A DNA stretch of 64,000 nucleotides from Gnetum montanum (lineage: Eukaryota > Streptophyta > Gnetopsida > Gnetales > Gnetaceae), in NCBI GenBank assembly GCA_015680685.1, contig MNCI01037900.1, forward strand, positions 426,291-490,290. The letters run 5' to 3'. A model generated the notes under the pieces. The model worked only from the letters and a program-made list of their open reading frames with translations, did no database searches and was not told the origin of the DNA. Of this stretch, positions 1 through 11,640 are shown piece after piece; the first letter of the stretch is position 1, and each line of letters begins with the position of its first letter. A program made the translations under genes and the position numbers.

Positions 1-646
1 TTCTTTTTCTCCATCTTTCTTAGTCCTTATCTTTTTCTATTCTCTTGCTTCCAGAGGTTCACTCTCAATCATGGGAGTCCTGATCTAATTTTTTTAATTT
101 TCTCTAAACCCCTACACCTTGGGTAGTCACTAGTGTTATATCTCCAAAATCTGCATCAGCCATACCACAAATCGGCCAATGGACCTTACACTAAGGCAAG
201 GTATCAACTGCATTGTGATTCATTTACCCTTGTTAATTTAATACTATGTTGTGTGTGCAGATGGCAATCATACATCAATGGATTGGATCTGGAGGAAACA
301 CTTGGAATGGACTGGTGCTGGAGCAGTTATGCAAGGAACAAGATTGATGGTGCGCTTATGGCTGACCAATGAAAAGTACAATCTTGGCATCGGCAGCAAC
401 AAACTTCTTCTTTTCTCTCTCTCTCTCTCTTCTCCCTTCTCTCTTAGCTGCCAAATAAGGCTAAATGTCAAGTGTGTATAGTATTCACTCTTGTTGTCAT
501 AAACACTAATTTTTTCATGTGTTGTAATGATGATCCATTCACATGTCACCCCATTCACCATTAGTATCTTTCAAGTCAATAATCCCATACCTTCCCAATA
601 TTTTGTAAGGAACTTGTGGATGAGTTTTTATTCAGTCATGGGGGTA
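1..646 (+). mobile_element. E1: 3' internal end of a plus-strand LTR retrotransposon
   Basis: This stretch is the 3' untranslated part of an LTR element whose body lies left of the window. It matches, in opposite orientation, the same region of E2 (about 13577-14200) and of E4 (about 39374-39990). A polypurine tract ending CATGGGGGTA (637-646) abuts the LTR at 647, which fixes the plus orientation. A conserved TGTGTGCAG followed by ATGG occurs at 252-264, like a splice acceptor before a start codon. The frame starting GTG at 251 is similar in the three copies, but it decays into CT-rich sequence, so I do not call a gene. A (CT)n run lies at about 415-432. Confidence 0.8.
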
Positions 647-1444
647 TGATGAGCCACGATATTGCATCCACCCCTACAATATCGTGTACGTGATATCGCA
701 GCCCGTCGCAATGTCTATAAATAAGAGGTGGCTTTCTCTATTTTAGGCATCTAGATTTAGACCCTTAGCCAAACTATAGCAGTTTTACCATTCTAGAGTT
801 AGAATAATTTCTATGTGCCCACAGTAGGAGTCTTAAAGTGAATGGATCTTTATTCAAGCAAATTGTACCTGAGCACACATTTGTGTACAGCAATAAAGAT
901 GAACTTTCTGATAAACCTTGTAGCATATGGACTAAGCTAAATAGGATTTAATTATTGTTAAATGTTTAAATGCTTTCCTAGATAATCAATCTCTCTCAAC
1001 CCTTGACTCTCCTAGTTAAGTGCATTTAGTACGACTGCTTCAAGCACATGTGTAATGCTTGGTAACCTAGTAATGAGTAGCGTTTGGTAATCCCAATAGT
1101 GTTGCACTGGTTCAGGGTATGTGTGGCAAGTGGGAACGGATATTGGTGCTAGGACAATTACAACTTAGTTAGTGAATAGTTAATGAAAGCTAGTCACTTA
1201 GTTCTCTTCACCTTCCCCTATTAGCATAAGACATTAAAAAGATAAAAGATATAAAAATCATATACCTCAAGCTTACTTAACCATACAACTGTGACAATAC
1301 AAGTAAGTTTGAAAAGACAACAATTGATTAACCTTAAGTGTTCCATTAAGGTGCGTAAGCACTTAGTCCTTGGAGTTCGACCGGATCACGTGTGAGACGC
1401 TCGTATTCGTATGGTTGAGTGTAGGGGTACCTCGCCACTCATCA
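647..1444 (+). repeat. 3' LTR of E1 (798 bp)
   Basis: The LTR begins TGATGAG and ends CTCATCA. It is the reverse complement of the E2 LTRs (12784-13576; 19049-26522 without the nested E3). A TATA-type box (TATAAATA) lies at about 716-723, preceded by GATATCGC-type palindromes near 680-700. The LTR abuts the integrase of element A at 1445, so E1 inserted into A and is younger. The left LTR and the target-site duplication are outside the window. Confidence 0.88.
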
Positions 1445-2000
1445 GGGGTGGTATGGAGTTATGAGTTTATGTTCAACCCACAAGTGTTGCATGAGTTTTC
1501 AAAAAGTGGCACCTATAAAGTACATCCCATTATCAGAAATTAGTTTCCATGGCACACCAAACCTATTTACGACATTTTGTTATACAAACTGTGTCACCAT
1601 AGAAGATGAATAGTTGGTGACAGCAATAGCTTCAGCCCACTTGGTGCCTTTCCATTTAACATGGGATTGATGAACCCCATGAAATTGATTCCCCAAAGAT
1701 CCAAAGGCTTCAGTGGTTGAATCCACTATTGGGGCCCTTTCATTCAAATGGTCATCCCTCCATCTCATTGGCATCTATCAAAAGAATGGAAGAAGTGATG
1801 GGCATCTATGAAGATCATTAGCTAATAATACCCTACCATGAGAATTTTAATGACCATCCTCCTCCCAGCATAGTGGCCCCCACAAGGGCCTTTGTAAACA
1901 TCTTGCAAGACTCAAAGTTAATCTACATCAAGAACACACCATTGTACCAAGCCATTTGCACAACTCTTATAGAGATTGCCTTTAATTTCCATGAAATGCT
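1445..2000 (-). pseudogene. integrase fragment of element A
   Basis: The minus-strand translation shows a decayed zinc-binding N-terminal part (GGHYAGRRM near 1870), followed by a core region with WGINFMGF, KWAEAIAV near 1630, and the phrase RFGVPWKLISDNG near 1540. The last resembles the integrase signature around the second catalytic Asp. Frames are broken by stops and shifts. The coding sequence ends abruptly at the E1 insertion, after a TPYHP-like motif, so the third catalytic residue and C-terminus are lost. Confidence 0.75.
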
Positions 2001-2055
2001 TGGCCTGATGAAGAAATTTTTGTTTCTTGTTATTGTTCCTTTCTTATGGCATCTC

Positions 2056-2460
2056 CTAAGTAAGTAGGTAGGAGAGGATACGATCATACCAATTTGAATC
2101 TTTGGGATTTTTAACATCAACAACATCAACAAAGAGAAGTTCATCAAGGAATTGATTAGATAAGGAACCCTCATCCTCTTTGCTATCCCATCTTAATTGA
2201 GACAAGTGATTAGCAACCACATTCTTAGTCCCCTTTCTATTAATCATAACTATATCAAACTCTTGAAGAATCACTGGTTGTCGTATGACACGAGGGCTCA
2301 CCATTTGTGTGTTCATCAATAACTGTATAGCACTGTGATCAATGAGCACAAAAACTTGGTATCTAGGCACATAGTACTTAAATTTCTCTAGGACATACAC
2401 AACTATCATGAGCTCTTTTTCAATGGTGGTGTAGTTTATTTGTGCATCCACAATGCTCCT
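2056..2460 (-). pseudogene. RNase H of element A
   Basis: A 131-codon open frame (2056-2451) carries Ty3/gypsy RNase H motifs: DAQINYTTIEKEL, a DHSAIQLLM segment where autonomous relatives have TDHAALKYLL, LQEFDIVM, and VVANHLSQL, where the family usually has VADHLSR. The wording matches the Athila/Tat branch. It follows RT directly in the same orientation. Upstream residues (RPFHIMTNGSNYALGAVL near 2540) belong to the same domain but sit in a frame with stops. Confidence 0.85.
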
Positions 2461-2479
2461 GCTTGCACAATGGATGTAG

Positions 2480-3560
2480 TATGGATGATTCTAATCATCC
2501 AACTATGTAAGCACAGCCCCCAGAGCATAATTTGATCCATTGGTCATGATGTGGAATGGCCTAGACTAGTCTAGTGCCAGTAGAATTGGAGTTTCTATTA
2601 GTTTCTACTTACACTATTGGAATGCATTCTCGCATTCCCTAGTCCAGGTGAACAGTGCATCCTTGTTTGTGAGTTCCACCAATAGTTTGGCAATTTTCAA
2701 GAAATTTTTAATAATACACTTGTAATAACCTATGTGTCCAAGGAATGACCATATACCTTTCACTATTTCTAGTTTCCTAGTTATTTTTTAGATGACATGT
2801 ACTTTCTTTAAGTCCATCTCTATCCCTTTGTGAGAAATTATGTGCCCCAAGACAACCCTCTTAGATCATCAGATGGCTCTTTTGCCAATTGAGCCTCAAA
2901 TTTGTCTCCATACACATTTGAGGAACTTACTTAAGGTAGTCTAAGGCTTGCTCAAAGGTAGCCTCATAGGTAGAGAATTCATCTATGAAGACTTCCATGA
3001 TGCTACCAATCTATTGTTAAAAGATGCTAAGGACCAACCGTTGGAAGGTGGTAAGAGCATTGCATAAGCCAAAAGGCATCTTCATGTATGTAAAAGTCCC
3101 CTAAGATCTTGTGAATGTAGTCTTGGCCTAGTCCTCCGATGCAATCTGGATTTGGTTATAGCCACTATAACCATCTAGAAATTTGTATTAACAATGCCCT
3201 GATATAGTGTCCAACACCTAGTCCACAAATAGCAAAACAAAATGATCCTTGTATGTTTCCATAGTCAATAGCTAAAATTCTATACAGACTCTCCATTTTC
3301 TTCCTTTTTTTGAACAATGATGAGTGGGCTAACCCATTCACTATCCACAATTTGATAGATGAACCTTGCTTTAAGGAGTTTTTTAATCTCCTCCTTGATG
3401 ATCTACTTAAGCCTTTAGTTCAATCATCGTTGTGGTTACCTTTTTGGCTTGATGAAGGAGTCTATGTAGACTTGGTACTACAATATTTTAGGATCTATCC
3501 CTATGAGCTCAAGATATGACCAAGAAAAGGTTCTTGGCCATTTTTCACCACTTTCAACCA
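2480..3560 (-). pseudogene. reverse transcriptase of element A
   Basis: The minus-strand frames, with several stops and shifts, give the Ty3/gypsy RT series. A finger region with WVSPLIIVQKK lies near 3330. A block near 3080 ends NAMLLPPSNGW-like, equivalent to the CNAPATFQR motif. The connection region contains VVLGHIISHKGIEMD near 2850, FLGHIGYY near 2740 and FTWTRECENAFQ near 2660. The catalytic YxDD box is degraded and I could not read it. The gene is not functional. Confidence 0.78.
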
Positions 3561-3959
3561 TTTCTGTTTCTACTCTAGAGCAAGTGTGGCATTAATAATC
3601 ACTGACTTTCCATTCTTAAGAAATGCATACTCCATGATTGCTAGTAGAGCCTTTAATTCAAGGGGCTCTTGCTTAAAACTATCAAGGATCTCCAACTCTC
3701 ACTAATCTATTTTAGTTTTTGCATCAGAGAGTTGGCAATGGAGTTACTCTAATTTATCCATGCTCTTAACATAGAAGCTAGTAGGGCTCTTAGTTGGCTT
3801 AATGCATATTTTTTATTTAGCTTTATTATTTTCCATCATCCACTAAGTATCTTCTTGTTTTATGATTGTTGCATATAGGCATCTTTGAATTTATGTAGTT
3901 TCTGCATACTGTTTGCATGCTTGAAGTGATATGCCTTTAATATTTCATAGTCTCTACAC

Positions 3960-4360
3960 ATAATGGCACCTTCTGTCACTATACACGATGCATGGAACTC
4001 TCTTCTTCTTCACTCATCCAAATTTATTTTCCATAGAAATCTCCAAGGAAAGGTCTTGAATCCCCATTCTCACATCTATTGTGCTCAACCATGCCCTTCC
4101 CATGATAACAAGGATGTGCCCCTTGCAATTCTCCACATGGATCAATATAAAATTAGCAGATTAAGACCACCCAAAAATAGTGGTCACAATGTCCTTCACT
4201 AATCCCAAAGGGATAGTGATGGACTAGTCTACCAACCCTAGTCTAATATTGCTCTTTTTCAAGGGAGGCAGGTTCCATGCCTTGTACATCTTTTGAGAAA
4301 TTAAGTTAACTCTAGAACCTAAATCTAAAATAGCCTTGCACAATTCATTTTTAGTGATTG
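3960..4360 (-). pseudogene. retropepsin-like protease of element A
   Basis: By comparison with E2 (15823-16320) and E4 (41750-42160), this stretch holds the retropepsin region. SPLIYLQ near 4370 precedes the degraded active-site loop, and a later block reads like GRAWLS with the downstream FHASCIVTEG phrase. Stops interrupt every frame. It lies between gag and RT, as expected. Confidence 0.65.
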
Positions 4361-4483
4361 TAGGTAGATGAGAGGACTCTTAAGATCATATCTCTTCCTA
4401 GGAAGTTGGTCAGCCTTAATCCAATATCTAACCACATGGGTCAACATGAAATTATGGAATTAGAAAGATTTTTGATTTGAAGG

Positions 4484-6450
4484 CTACTTAGTCTGACTTT
4501 CAAAGGTAGAAGTAGCAAGGTTGTAAGCCACAGGTGCTTGAGAGGACTTCATGGGACTACTGGCTTTGAAGAATGGCCTCTTGTAAGGCTTGGATTCAAG
4601 ACCACTCAGCTGAGGAGCTATCTGTAAATGCACTACCCTCATGGCATTTTTGTGTTGTGGTTGTGCAGGTATTCTTCCCTGCATAGATGGAGTACGTGGT
4701 AAAGGTGTTTTTAATTATGGTGTAGGAGTAGATGAGTGCTGAGGAGGATAGAAAAAAAAAGACAAGTCCCCCCTTGGAGAAGGTGCTATGTAGTACTTTG
4801 GAGGGTAGTATAGGTACATGAAGGAAGTGTGTCTAGAGAAGTCACATGGGGATACTAGTTGATGAACATAGTAGCCATAGGAATCTAGTTGAGGATAAGG
4901 ATATTGCTACCTTGGTGATGGCATCCCCCATGACCATGTATGTTACCATTGCTGGTACAGCTCTTGAGGTTGAGATGGTGCTTTACTCAGATAATATGCT
5001 TATTGCTAGAATTGCTACCTATAGTTGCCTCATGAATAAGGCAACCTCTTAAGTGCTTGTTATTTTTCCAATTGACGATTCAAAGTGTACACCTTAGATT
5101 CTTGAAGATGTGACAACACTGGACAACATCCCTTAGGATATTCATATTGGAAAATTTCACAACCATCATCATCAATTTTAGATCCTACAACCTCCTCTAC
5201 TATTGTAGCTTTATCCTTATTTTTGTGGTATCCCTGTTTGGTATTCTTTTTCTTTATTTTTTCATTACCACTACCCCCTTCATCACAATGTTCTTTTACA
5301 ATCTTCAAAGTCATTTGGAACTTCTCATCCAAGGACTCCCACATATTTTCTACCTTATCTGATATTTCAATAATATATTTTTGTATTGGTAAGGTTTTCC
5401 TCTACACCACTTTATCAAGTGATGACTCCTAATTATCATAGAAATGGACTTCCCTCTTGTGAATGGAGGGGTCTATGTAGTATTCCTTGACACATTCTCA
5501 TTTCTTAAGTTCACCTTCCTCTTTGGCCACTTGATCAATCACCTTCCTTAGCTCAAAAAGTCTTCCTCAAGCATAGACCCCAAGAGTTCTCCTTATTTCA
5601 GTCTTGATTCCATCTATAATATGGTGTACTTTGTCCCATTGAAAGTATCCATGGCCTGGGCATTAGTGCAAAAGAGAATAGTGCCAACCCAAGACTCCAT
5701 CCAATGACTCATAATTGCTTTATTTCTAGCCTTGTATTTGCCTCCACAAATAAAATACTCTAAAGTATGTTTGATACTTATCATGGAATAGCTCCAACAT
5801 CATACTCCATGAGCAGATAGATTCTAGTTCTAAGGATTGGTACTAACTTTTATCTTCTTTAATCTGTATCCTTCAAAATAATTTTAGCTTTTTCCATTCA
5901 TTCTTAATATTTTCTAGGCACAAGTATCATAAAAGGCTTGTAAATGGTTTTTTGGATTTGAGTTATATCCCCTCTCAAATCTGGGGATATTATTCATATC
6001 CAACCTTTTAATGCAACTATCCTTTAAGTGCCTAGTTGGGATTCTAACTACATTTGAAATATTGAACATGTTCCTGGTAGCCAGCAAAGGCTCATCATAG
6101 TCATAATGGTCTCAATGGCCCCTTTCATAGCCACGATGCCTATAACGAGTCCTGCTATGCCTTCTTCCTTTGTGATGCTTCTCCCCTTGTTGTTGTTTCA
6201 ACCCCTATTCTCTATTATCTCGGTGGGATATGTGATCATCCCTATCCCATAATTCATCTCTATCATGATCTATGTTGTTCTTTCTTTTGTCCCAACCTCT
6301 GCTTCTACTTTCAAAATTGAAGAAGGAAGATGATGAGGATGATCATGAGGGGAAGGAAGAAGGAGAATTAGCACTAAAACAATTCCTATGGAATTCTCTG
6401 CTTCGATCCCTACCCCATTCCTTTTGTTTGTCCTTGTCCTTGTAATTTTG
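4484..6450 (-). pseudogene. gag (middle and C-terminal part) of element A
   Basis: Minus-strand frames match E2 and E4 gag throughout. They include the capsid phrase PGHGYFQWDKVHHIIDG near 5620 and the open segment 5060-5344, with MWESLDEKFQMTLKIV and a motif DGCEIFQYEYPKGCC. In E2 and E4 this motif has the knuckle form C-x2-C-x3-H-x3-C; in A the second Cys is Phe and the His is Tyr. A proline-rich tail and an 18-kDa-type C-terminal segment follow (4484-4684). The N-terminal part lies at about 9100-9732, beyond the foreign insertion. Confidence 0.78.
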
Positions 6451-7554
6451 ATTATTCTTACCCTTGGAAAAATGGTTGTGGCTACTATATTGACCTAAAT
6501 CGTCGGTGTAAGGCTAGAAGGGAAACAGACACTGAGAGATCATCAGGCAGCCACAGCTGACCTTGCCTTCACCCGAGGGCAAGCTAGAAAAGTAAACGAA
6601 GGTAGAGTGCCTTGGATGGTTTGCACACAAATCAACCAAGGACTTCCTCGAGCGTAAGCTACGGCTAGCGCTGGGGTTATCGTAAATAGGATGTAAACGG
6701 AATGTAAACAATGATACGAAATGTAAATAAAGCGTACTAAATTATGAATAAAGCATAAACAAAGTTATATTTGTAAAGCATAAACAAAACTAAACAATGT
6801 AAATGGGAGGCAATAATGAACTGTATTATATTGTTTTTTAAAAAAATGTGCACCAGTCAAAGCGTAGTTGCACAAGTGTGGATGGCAAGTCAAACGCCTA
6901 GCCTCGGAAAGATATGACACAATGATGCGACGATGAAATGGGATAAACATGAGAAGAACTTGGAAGCCAACAATCGGATGTGCCAAGCACCCAAGGATTG
7001 CAAGTTCTATCTTCCTTCAGAATTGTCAATCTCTCCAATCTTTGCCTCTTCCAATCTTCTTCTTCTTCTTCTTGTCCTTGCCTCTCTTGCCTCCTTCAGT
7101 TTGTGTGAATTGATAGGGTATTTATAAGGTTGGGCTAGGGTTTTGGCTAGGGTTTGCTTTGACTAGGTTCAATGTATCTGTGTTGGATAGTTGTGCACGA
7201 GTTGGATGTGTGTTGACAATTGCATTCTTTGACCAAGTTCAATGTATTTTACAATTTGTGGGTCATTCAAGCCCATGAAGATACAAACAAATTAGAAAAA
7301 CAAGCCCTCAAGCAATAAAAATTTAAGAAAGCTTAGGAGGATTGGCTCCAGCCCCAGCCCGCTTGGAAAATATTATATTTTTTTGTGAATATTCAGCCCA
7401 ATTTTGCATGGGCTTTCATGTTTCATAGCCATCGTACTAATTCCTGAACTTTGATTAAACAGTGAAAAGATTAGAAAAAATGAGAGAATCGCTGAGGGTT
7501 AAATCAGGAATGTAGTGTTGCAACCCGTGGTGCGATGAGTGTGGAATTGTTACA

Positions 7555-8255
7555 TCAGGGGTGGACATTGCTGGTGGTGCCTGCAGCGACGGTGATGGTG
7601 GCAGGCAATGAGACGTGCGGCAGGGGAACAAAAACAGTGGTGCTAGGGCACATTGGCGAAGGACGCTTCAATAATGGATGCAAATTCTGAACCGTCAGCC
7701 CTGTCCATGAATAGCTCTTTTTTTTAACGCAGTTGTCGCAACTTTTCATCATTGTAGACGTTCTTGTTGCTAGATCTGAGCTCACTCAAAATTCTGACAA
7801 GCGTTAGCAGTGCTGTTAAGGCCAACAGAGGAAGCGCGGGAGACGAAAGGGCCGCAGAGGAGGAAATGGTGTAGAACGGGTAGTATGGATACTGAATAGT
7901 TGACTTGGCGCTAGAGTTAGGGCTTGGACAATGTCGATGACTGAAAATGTGTGACCGTGGTAGGCAGCATAGAAACAACAACGCGGCGAGCAACGCAGGA
8001 GACAGTGATGTGGCGGTAGCACAGGAGACAACGACGTAGTGGTAGCACAGGAGACAGCGACGCAACGGGCAGAGTAGGAGTGGCAGCATGGCAAGCAGCA
8101 GAGGAGTGGCAACAAAGCAAGGAGTGGAGGAGTGGTAGCACAGCAAGCAACGACAGCAAGAGCAGTGATTTTTGGTGCTTTGCGCTGTCCACAGAGCATT
8201 GCTGGAGGCAACAATTTTCGGTGCCTGTGCTGTCCACAAGGCATCAAACAAGGCA
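7555..8255. repeat. GC-rich low-complexity block with short tandem repeats
   Basis: The plus strand repeats GTGGTAGCACAGGAGACA-type words at about 27-29 bp spacing (7990-8070). Looser GTGGCAGCA/GAGGAGTGG words follow. All three minus-strand frames are open for 100-185 codons and are Cys/Leu-rich. That is a composition effect of the repeats rather than evidence of a protein. Confidence 0.6.
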
Positions 8256-8257
8256 GC

Positions 8258-9073
8258 AATTTTTTTTTTTGGATGAAGCATTTTATTGCTTAGAAATTGA
8301 TCTTCTTAAAACATTTAGATTATGTAACTATTGGCAGGACTGACACGATGAAAATAAAGTTGATCTAATAAAGTTTACCACTAATTAATTTAATTTAATC
8401 ATCATCAAGGGCGATGTGGGGAGACAGGAAAGGTAGAAGGGTGACAATGATGGAAGTGATAAAGATGTTGGGGGTGCATGGATAGAACGTGGGGGTTCTT
8501 CAGGAGTCGCTAGGCCTACGCCTGTGTAAGCTCAGCTATGAATCCAGTGGCGACTTGGAGTAATTGTAAACGAGGCGGCTTCTAGGGTAAAGCTTCTGAA
8601 GCATGACTTTGTGCCACTCTTGCGTCGTCGCAAAGCTCCTCAGCTTTTTCCAGTCTGCCACATTTACCATGTATATATTCATTTCTTCCTTAGCCTTGCT
8701 CTCGTCCAAGTTTGCCCTGAGACAACATGGAAAACATAAGCCTTTGCAGCAAAGGACTTGAGCCTAAATTTTTTTTTTTTTTTGTTAAAATGTGCCAGGC
8801 AGTTATCCACTATCGCTCACAGCTAGTTATCAGTAATGTGAATGTGATAGGCTACTCCCCGTTCACACATGATCTGCCTCTGATCCTCCATCCATCTTGC
8901 AGTGAAGAATTCTGGGACAACCTCCTTGTAATTGGTTCTACCACCGCTTCAGCCTCTCTCTTCTTCTCCACAAGTGCTGCTACATAGGCAAGCTTACAGA
9001 CTATATTCTGACCTGATTCTGAGCCTGTACTAGTCTCTCCTTTGCCTGCATTTGTATAATCCAAGCTTGACAT
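8258..9073 (-). pseudogene. possible retroposed (poly(A)-tailed) gene fragment, unrecognised
   Basis: On the minus strand an open frame (8852-9073, 73 codons, beginning MSSLDYTNAGKGETS) is followed by further coding-like text (NLDESKAKEEM, VADWKKLRSF near 8640). An AATAAA signal at about 8287 follows, then a run of 13 A residues (plus-strand T tract 8258-8270). Signal plus tail is what a retroposed mRNA leaves. A second A tract at about 8770-8784 shows the block is composite. I do not recognise the protein. Confidence 0.4.
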
Positions 9074-9099
9074 TATGGGTCAAGAATTTTTCTTTTCCA

Positions 9100-9732
9100 A
9101 ATGCTTGAAAGGGCTTGAGTCATTTTTCTATTCAAAGTGTTGAACTGAAATTAGTGGTGTTTCAGCTACCATCTTTCAAGGCCCCCTAGACTTGAGAATC
9201 ATTCTTCCCATCACCAAGGTTGTCCATAGTTGATTACAACCTTTGGTTAAGGGTATTCCCATCAAAGAAAGAGGGAGAGTCTGTGTATTGGGAGGCACCT
9301 GAAAAGAAGTCCTCATCTTCCTTGCATTGCTACAAGAATAACTAGGTATGGAACCTCTTGCCTTTTAAAGCCTCATATTGTGCTTCCATCTATCTTTTCC
9401 TTCCTTTGTTGGACATTGGTGGAAAGATAATCCCTATAGAGGTGATCCTAGACTTCATATTCTGCATTAAGTTTAGTGATATCCAACAAGATCAAATTAT
9501 TCATCAACATTACAAGAACCAATTAATTAGGAGGCAACACAATGTTGTCTTCCATATCCCCTCATCACAGTTGTTCTTCCTAATGTAGGACAAAGGTGAA
9601 ATCCAAGGTGTAAGGATCAGGATGGGTGTAGCTAACGTGAAATTGTTGGGGTATATATGTCTTTGGAACCTCCCTTCTTTGATTAGTTACACCAGTAGGT
9701 GGTGGAGATTCGTCCTTATGAGAAGAAGCCAT
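9100..9732 (-). pseudogene. gag N-terminus of element A
   Basis: The ATG at 9732 opens MASSHKDESPPP and continues through DFTFVLH, GDMEDNIVLPPN and an AEYEV-DHLYRDY phrase, with several in-frame stops. E2 and E4 have the same series (MSSS-HKSTSP, DFTFILHQDEQL, EGNIVLPPDQVV, RDYHPTEAQC). That identifies it as the gag start and links this piece to 4484-6450 as one broken gene. It lies about 130 bp after the primer site. Confidence 0.75.
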
Positions 9733-9863
9733 ATTATTCTTTGTTGAAAATTATATAGTATGCTTGTTCTTATGTTCTTTAATGAGTTTTCATTCAATGA
9801 TTCTTACAACATCTTTGTAGGATTCAATATCTTTCCTACTTAGTGCACTTAGTTACACTAGGT

Positions 9864-9881
9864 TCCTAGTAATGGCACTAG
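9864..9881 (-). promoter_or_regulatory. primer-binding site of element A (tRNA-Asp-like, degenerate)
   Basis: Immediately inside the LTR, the minus strand reads CTAGTGCCATTACTAGGA. This aligns with TTGGCACCGTTGCCAGGG of E4 and with the 3' end of plant tRNA-Asp, with several changes. Confidence 0.55.
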
Positions 9882-10753
9882 TGATGAGCAACAAGTAGTT
9901 CCTCCATCCAAACATACAAATCGCAAGTGTGCACTAGCAATCCATTCGAATTCCATGGACTTAGCACCTAAGTGTGCCTATAGACAAAGATGGTGACTTG
10001 GGAAAATATGATTGTTGTCTTCTTAGCTCTTACTTGTGTAGGCTCAGTTGTATAGTTAAGTGTCATCCAAGGCATATGATATTTATTTATATTTTATGTT
10101 TTTATTTATTTAATCCTAAGCATTGAAGTAAATATAATTGATTGGTAAATTAACTACTTTAACTATCTAAGTGTTCTTAAGCTAACTAACCTAACATAAG
10201 CATTCGAGCACACTTACCATACACATCCTGAACTCATATCAATGCTACTAGGTTACCAAGTATCTATTGTTGGGCATACCAAATAGCCACTACTATGATT
10301 ACCAAGAGTTAACTTATATGCTCAAAGAGGTTGTAATTATTGTTCATTATTAGAATCATTAATTAACTAAGGATAAGAATGTAAATTGCATTATTAATAA
10401 TAAAGTGCACTGTAATAAACATTAATCTATTCAATGTGCTACAAGGAGTATCAAGAATCTCATCTTTATTGTTGGATACATTAATGTGTTTAGATACAAG
10501 ATGCTCGAATAAAGATCCATATAATTTCTTGAAGTCCTACTGTGGGCACTCAAAAAATATTCTAACTCTAGTGAAAGAAAATTGCAAGAACTTGGCTACA
10601 CTGATGACATAATGTACCATAAATGTAGTAGGTGTACACATTTATATAGGTGTGACATGACACTATGTCAAGGTATCTTTCCATGCATCAATAGGGCAAC
10701 ATCAATGGGGCTGCGATGCATGCCCATCAATGCAACCACTAGATGATTCATCA
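9882..10753 (-). repeat. 5' LTR of element A (872 bp)
   Basis: On the plus strand it begins TGATGAG and ends TTCATCA. Blocks shared with the E2 and E3 LTRs include CTACTAGGTTACCAAG, CTCGAATAAAGATCCAT and ACTGTGGGCA. A TATA-like TTATATAGG lies near 10641. It is the most diverged LTR of the family in the window, consistent with element A being the oldest. Confidence 0.75.
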
Positions 10754-10839
10754 ACCATTTAGGATAAGAGCAACCTAGGATGAAGATAATAAAAAAATAA
10801 TCATAAATGATTTAAAAATAAGAAATTTGATTGCATCAA

Positions 10840-11640
10840 CACTCATTGATCACCAAGAAAGTGTAGGATACTTATGAGGTCACATATGAGGGAATAAAAA
10901 TTGTGAAGTAATCCAAACTTCTACTATGGTTGAACAAATTTGAAAATTTAAAGATATGAAAGACTACAAAATTCACCAATATTTCAATCAAGTATGTGAT
11001 TTTTTGAGCTCAATAAGAGGGATTTGTCAAGATCTTTCTAAAAAAAGTGATGTATAGGATCATCAAAATTCTAAATCTAAAATACAAAATGAAAACTATG
11101 GCCATGGAGGAAGTCAAAGATTTTAATACTTTAAATTTTGAAGAACTAAAAAGTATTTTCATGGCCTATGAGATGACTCTCCTAAAGGAAGGTACCTTAA
11201 AAGATGAACCCATCATGGTAAATACAAGTTCCAACCAAAAACCCAAAGAGAAAGGGGAAAAGCCATAAGTTGGAACTTCCTTAAATAGTAGGGATGCCAT
11301 AGCTAATAGTAACCTTACTCTTCTTACTAGAAAAGTTAGCAAGCCTCTTGCAAACTATATTAAGAAGGAGAAATACTAAAAGTAAATTCATCAAGATGTA
11401 AGTATGTAGGTAAGAAACATGTATCTTTTTCATATACTAACATTTTAAATATTATTTTTTGGGTTTTCAATGAACAAGAACATCTTGTCTCAAAATGTCC
11501 TAGTGTGAAAAAATTATAGGAAGAGGCTAAGGTAAAAGAAAAAGAAAAATCTATGATGATAAATTTGAACTAGGTGAAGAAGTAAGCCAAATTAATGATA
11601 ACAATACAAAGAATAGTGTAAAATAGTAAACTAAAAATAT
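10840..11640 (+). pseudogene. Ty1/copia gag remnant
   Basis: Plus-strand frames read like the copia UBN2-type gag: a TYEVTYEGIKIVK segment near 10890, the open frame 11047-11268 with EEVKDFNTLNFEELKSIFMAYEMTL, and a degraded knuckle-like C-x-H-x-C stretch near 11400-11510. The usual phrase in this family is EEAKDLNTL-LEEL-GSLMTYEM. Stops and frameshifts are present and no protease, integrase or RT follows. Confidence 0.65.

Larger units (their letters stand above)
6490..9080. other. foreign segment inside gag of element A
   Basis: The gag of element A stops matching its relatives at about 6490 and resumes at about 9100. The intervening 2.6 kb has different composition. 6490-7150 is AT-rich, with repeated AATGTAAA-type words and a TATA-like GTATTTATAAGG at about 7117. 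7555-8255 is GC-rich with short imperfect repeats. 8258-9073 looks retroposed. I found no target-site duplication, so the borders are approximate and more than one insertion may be present. Confidence 0.5.
1445..10753 (-). mobile_element. Element A: decayed autonomous Ty3/gypsy element, Athila/Tat-like
   Basis: On the minus strand the order is 5' LTR (9882-10753), tRNA-Asp-like primer site, gag, retropepsin, RT, RNase H, integrase. This is the Ty3/gypsy order. The element is cut at 1445 by E1, so its 3' end and 3' LTR are missing, and gag is interrupted at about 6490-9100. Many stops and frameshifts show it is dead. Its gag and protease are homologous to those of E2 and E4, but only A keeps the polymerase. 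The protease style, primer site and RNase H wording point to the Athila/Tat branch; a tree would be needed to confirm this. Confidence 0.8.

Noticed and set aside
1873-4202. Plus-strand frames at 1873-2067, 3310-3519 and 3963-4202
   Set aside because: These are antisense shadows of the pol genes of element A.
7724-8281. 185-codon Cys/Leu-rich frame
   Set aside because: All three frames of the same strand are open and built from short repeats, so it is a composition effect.
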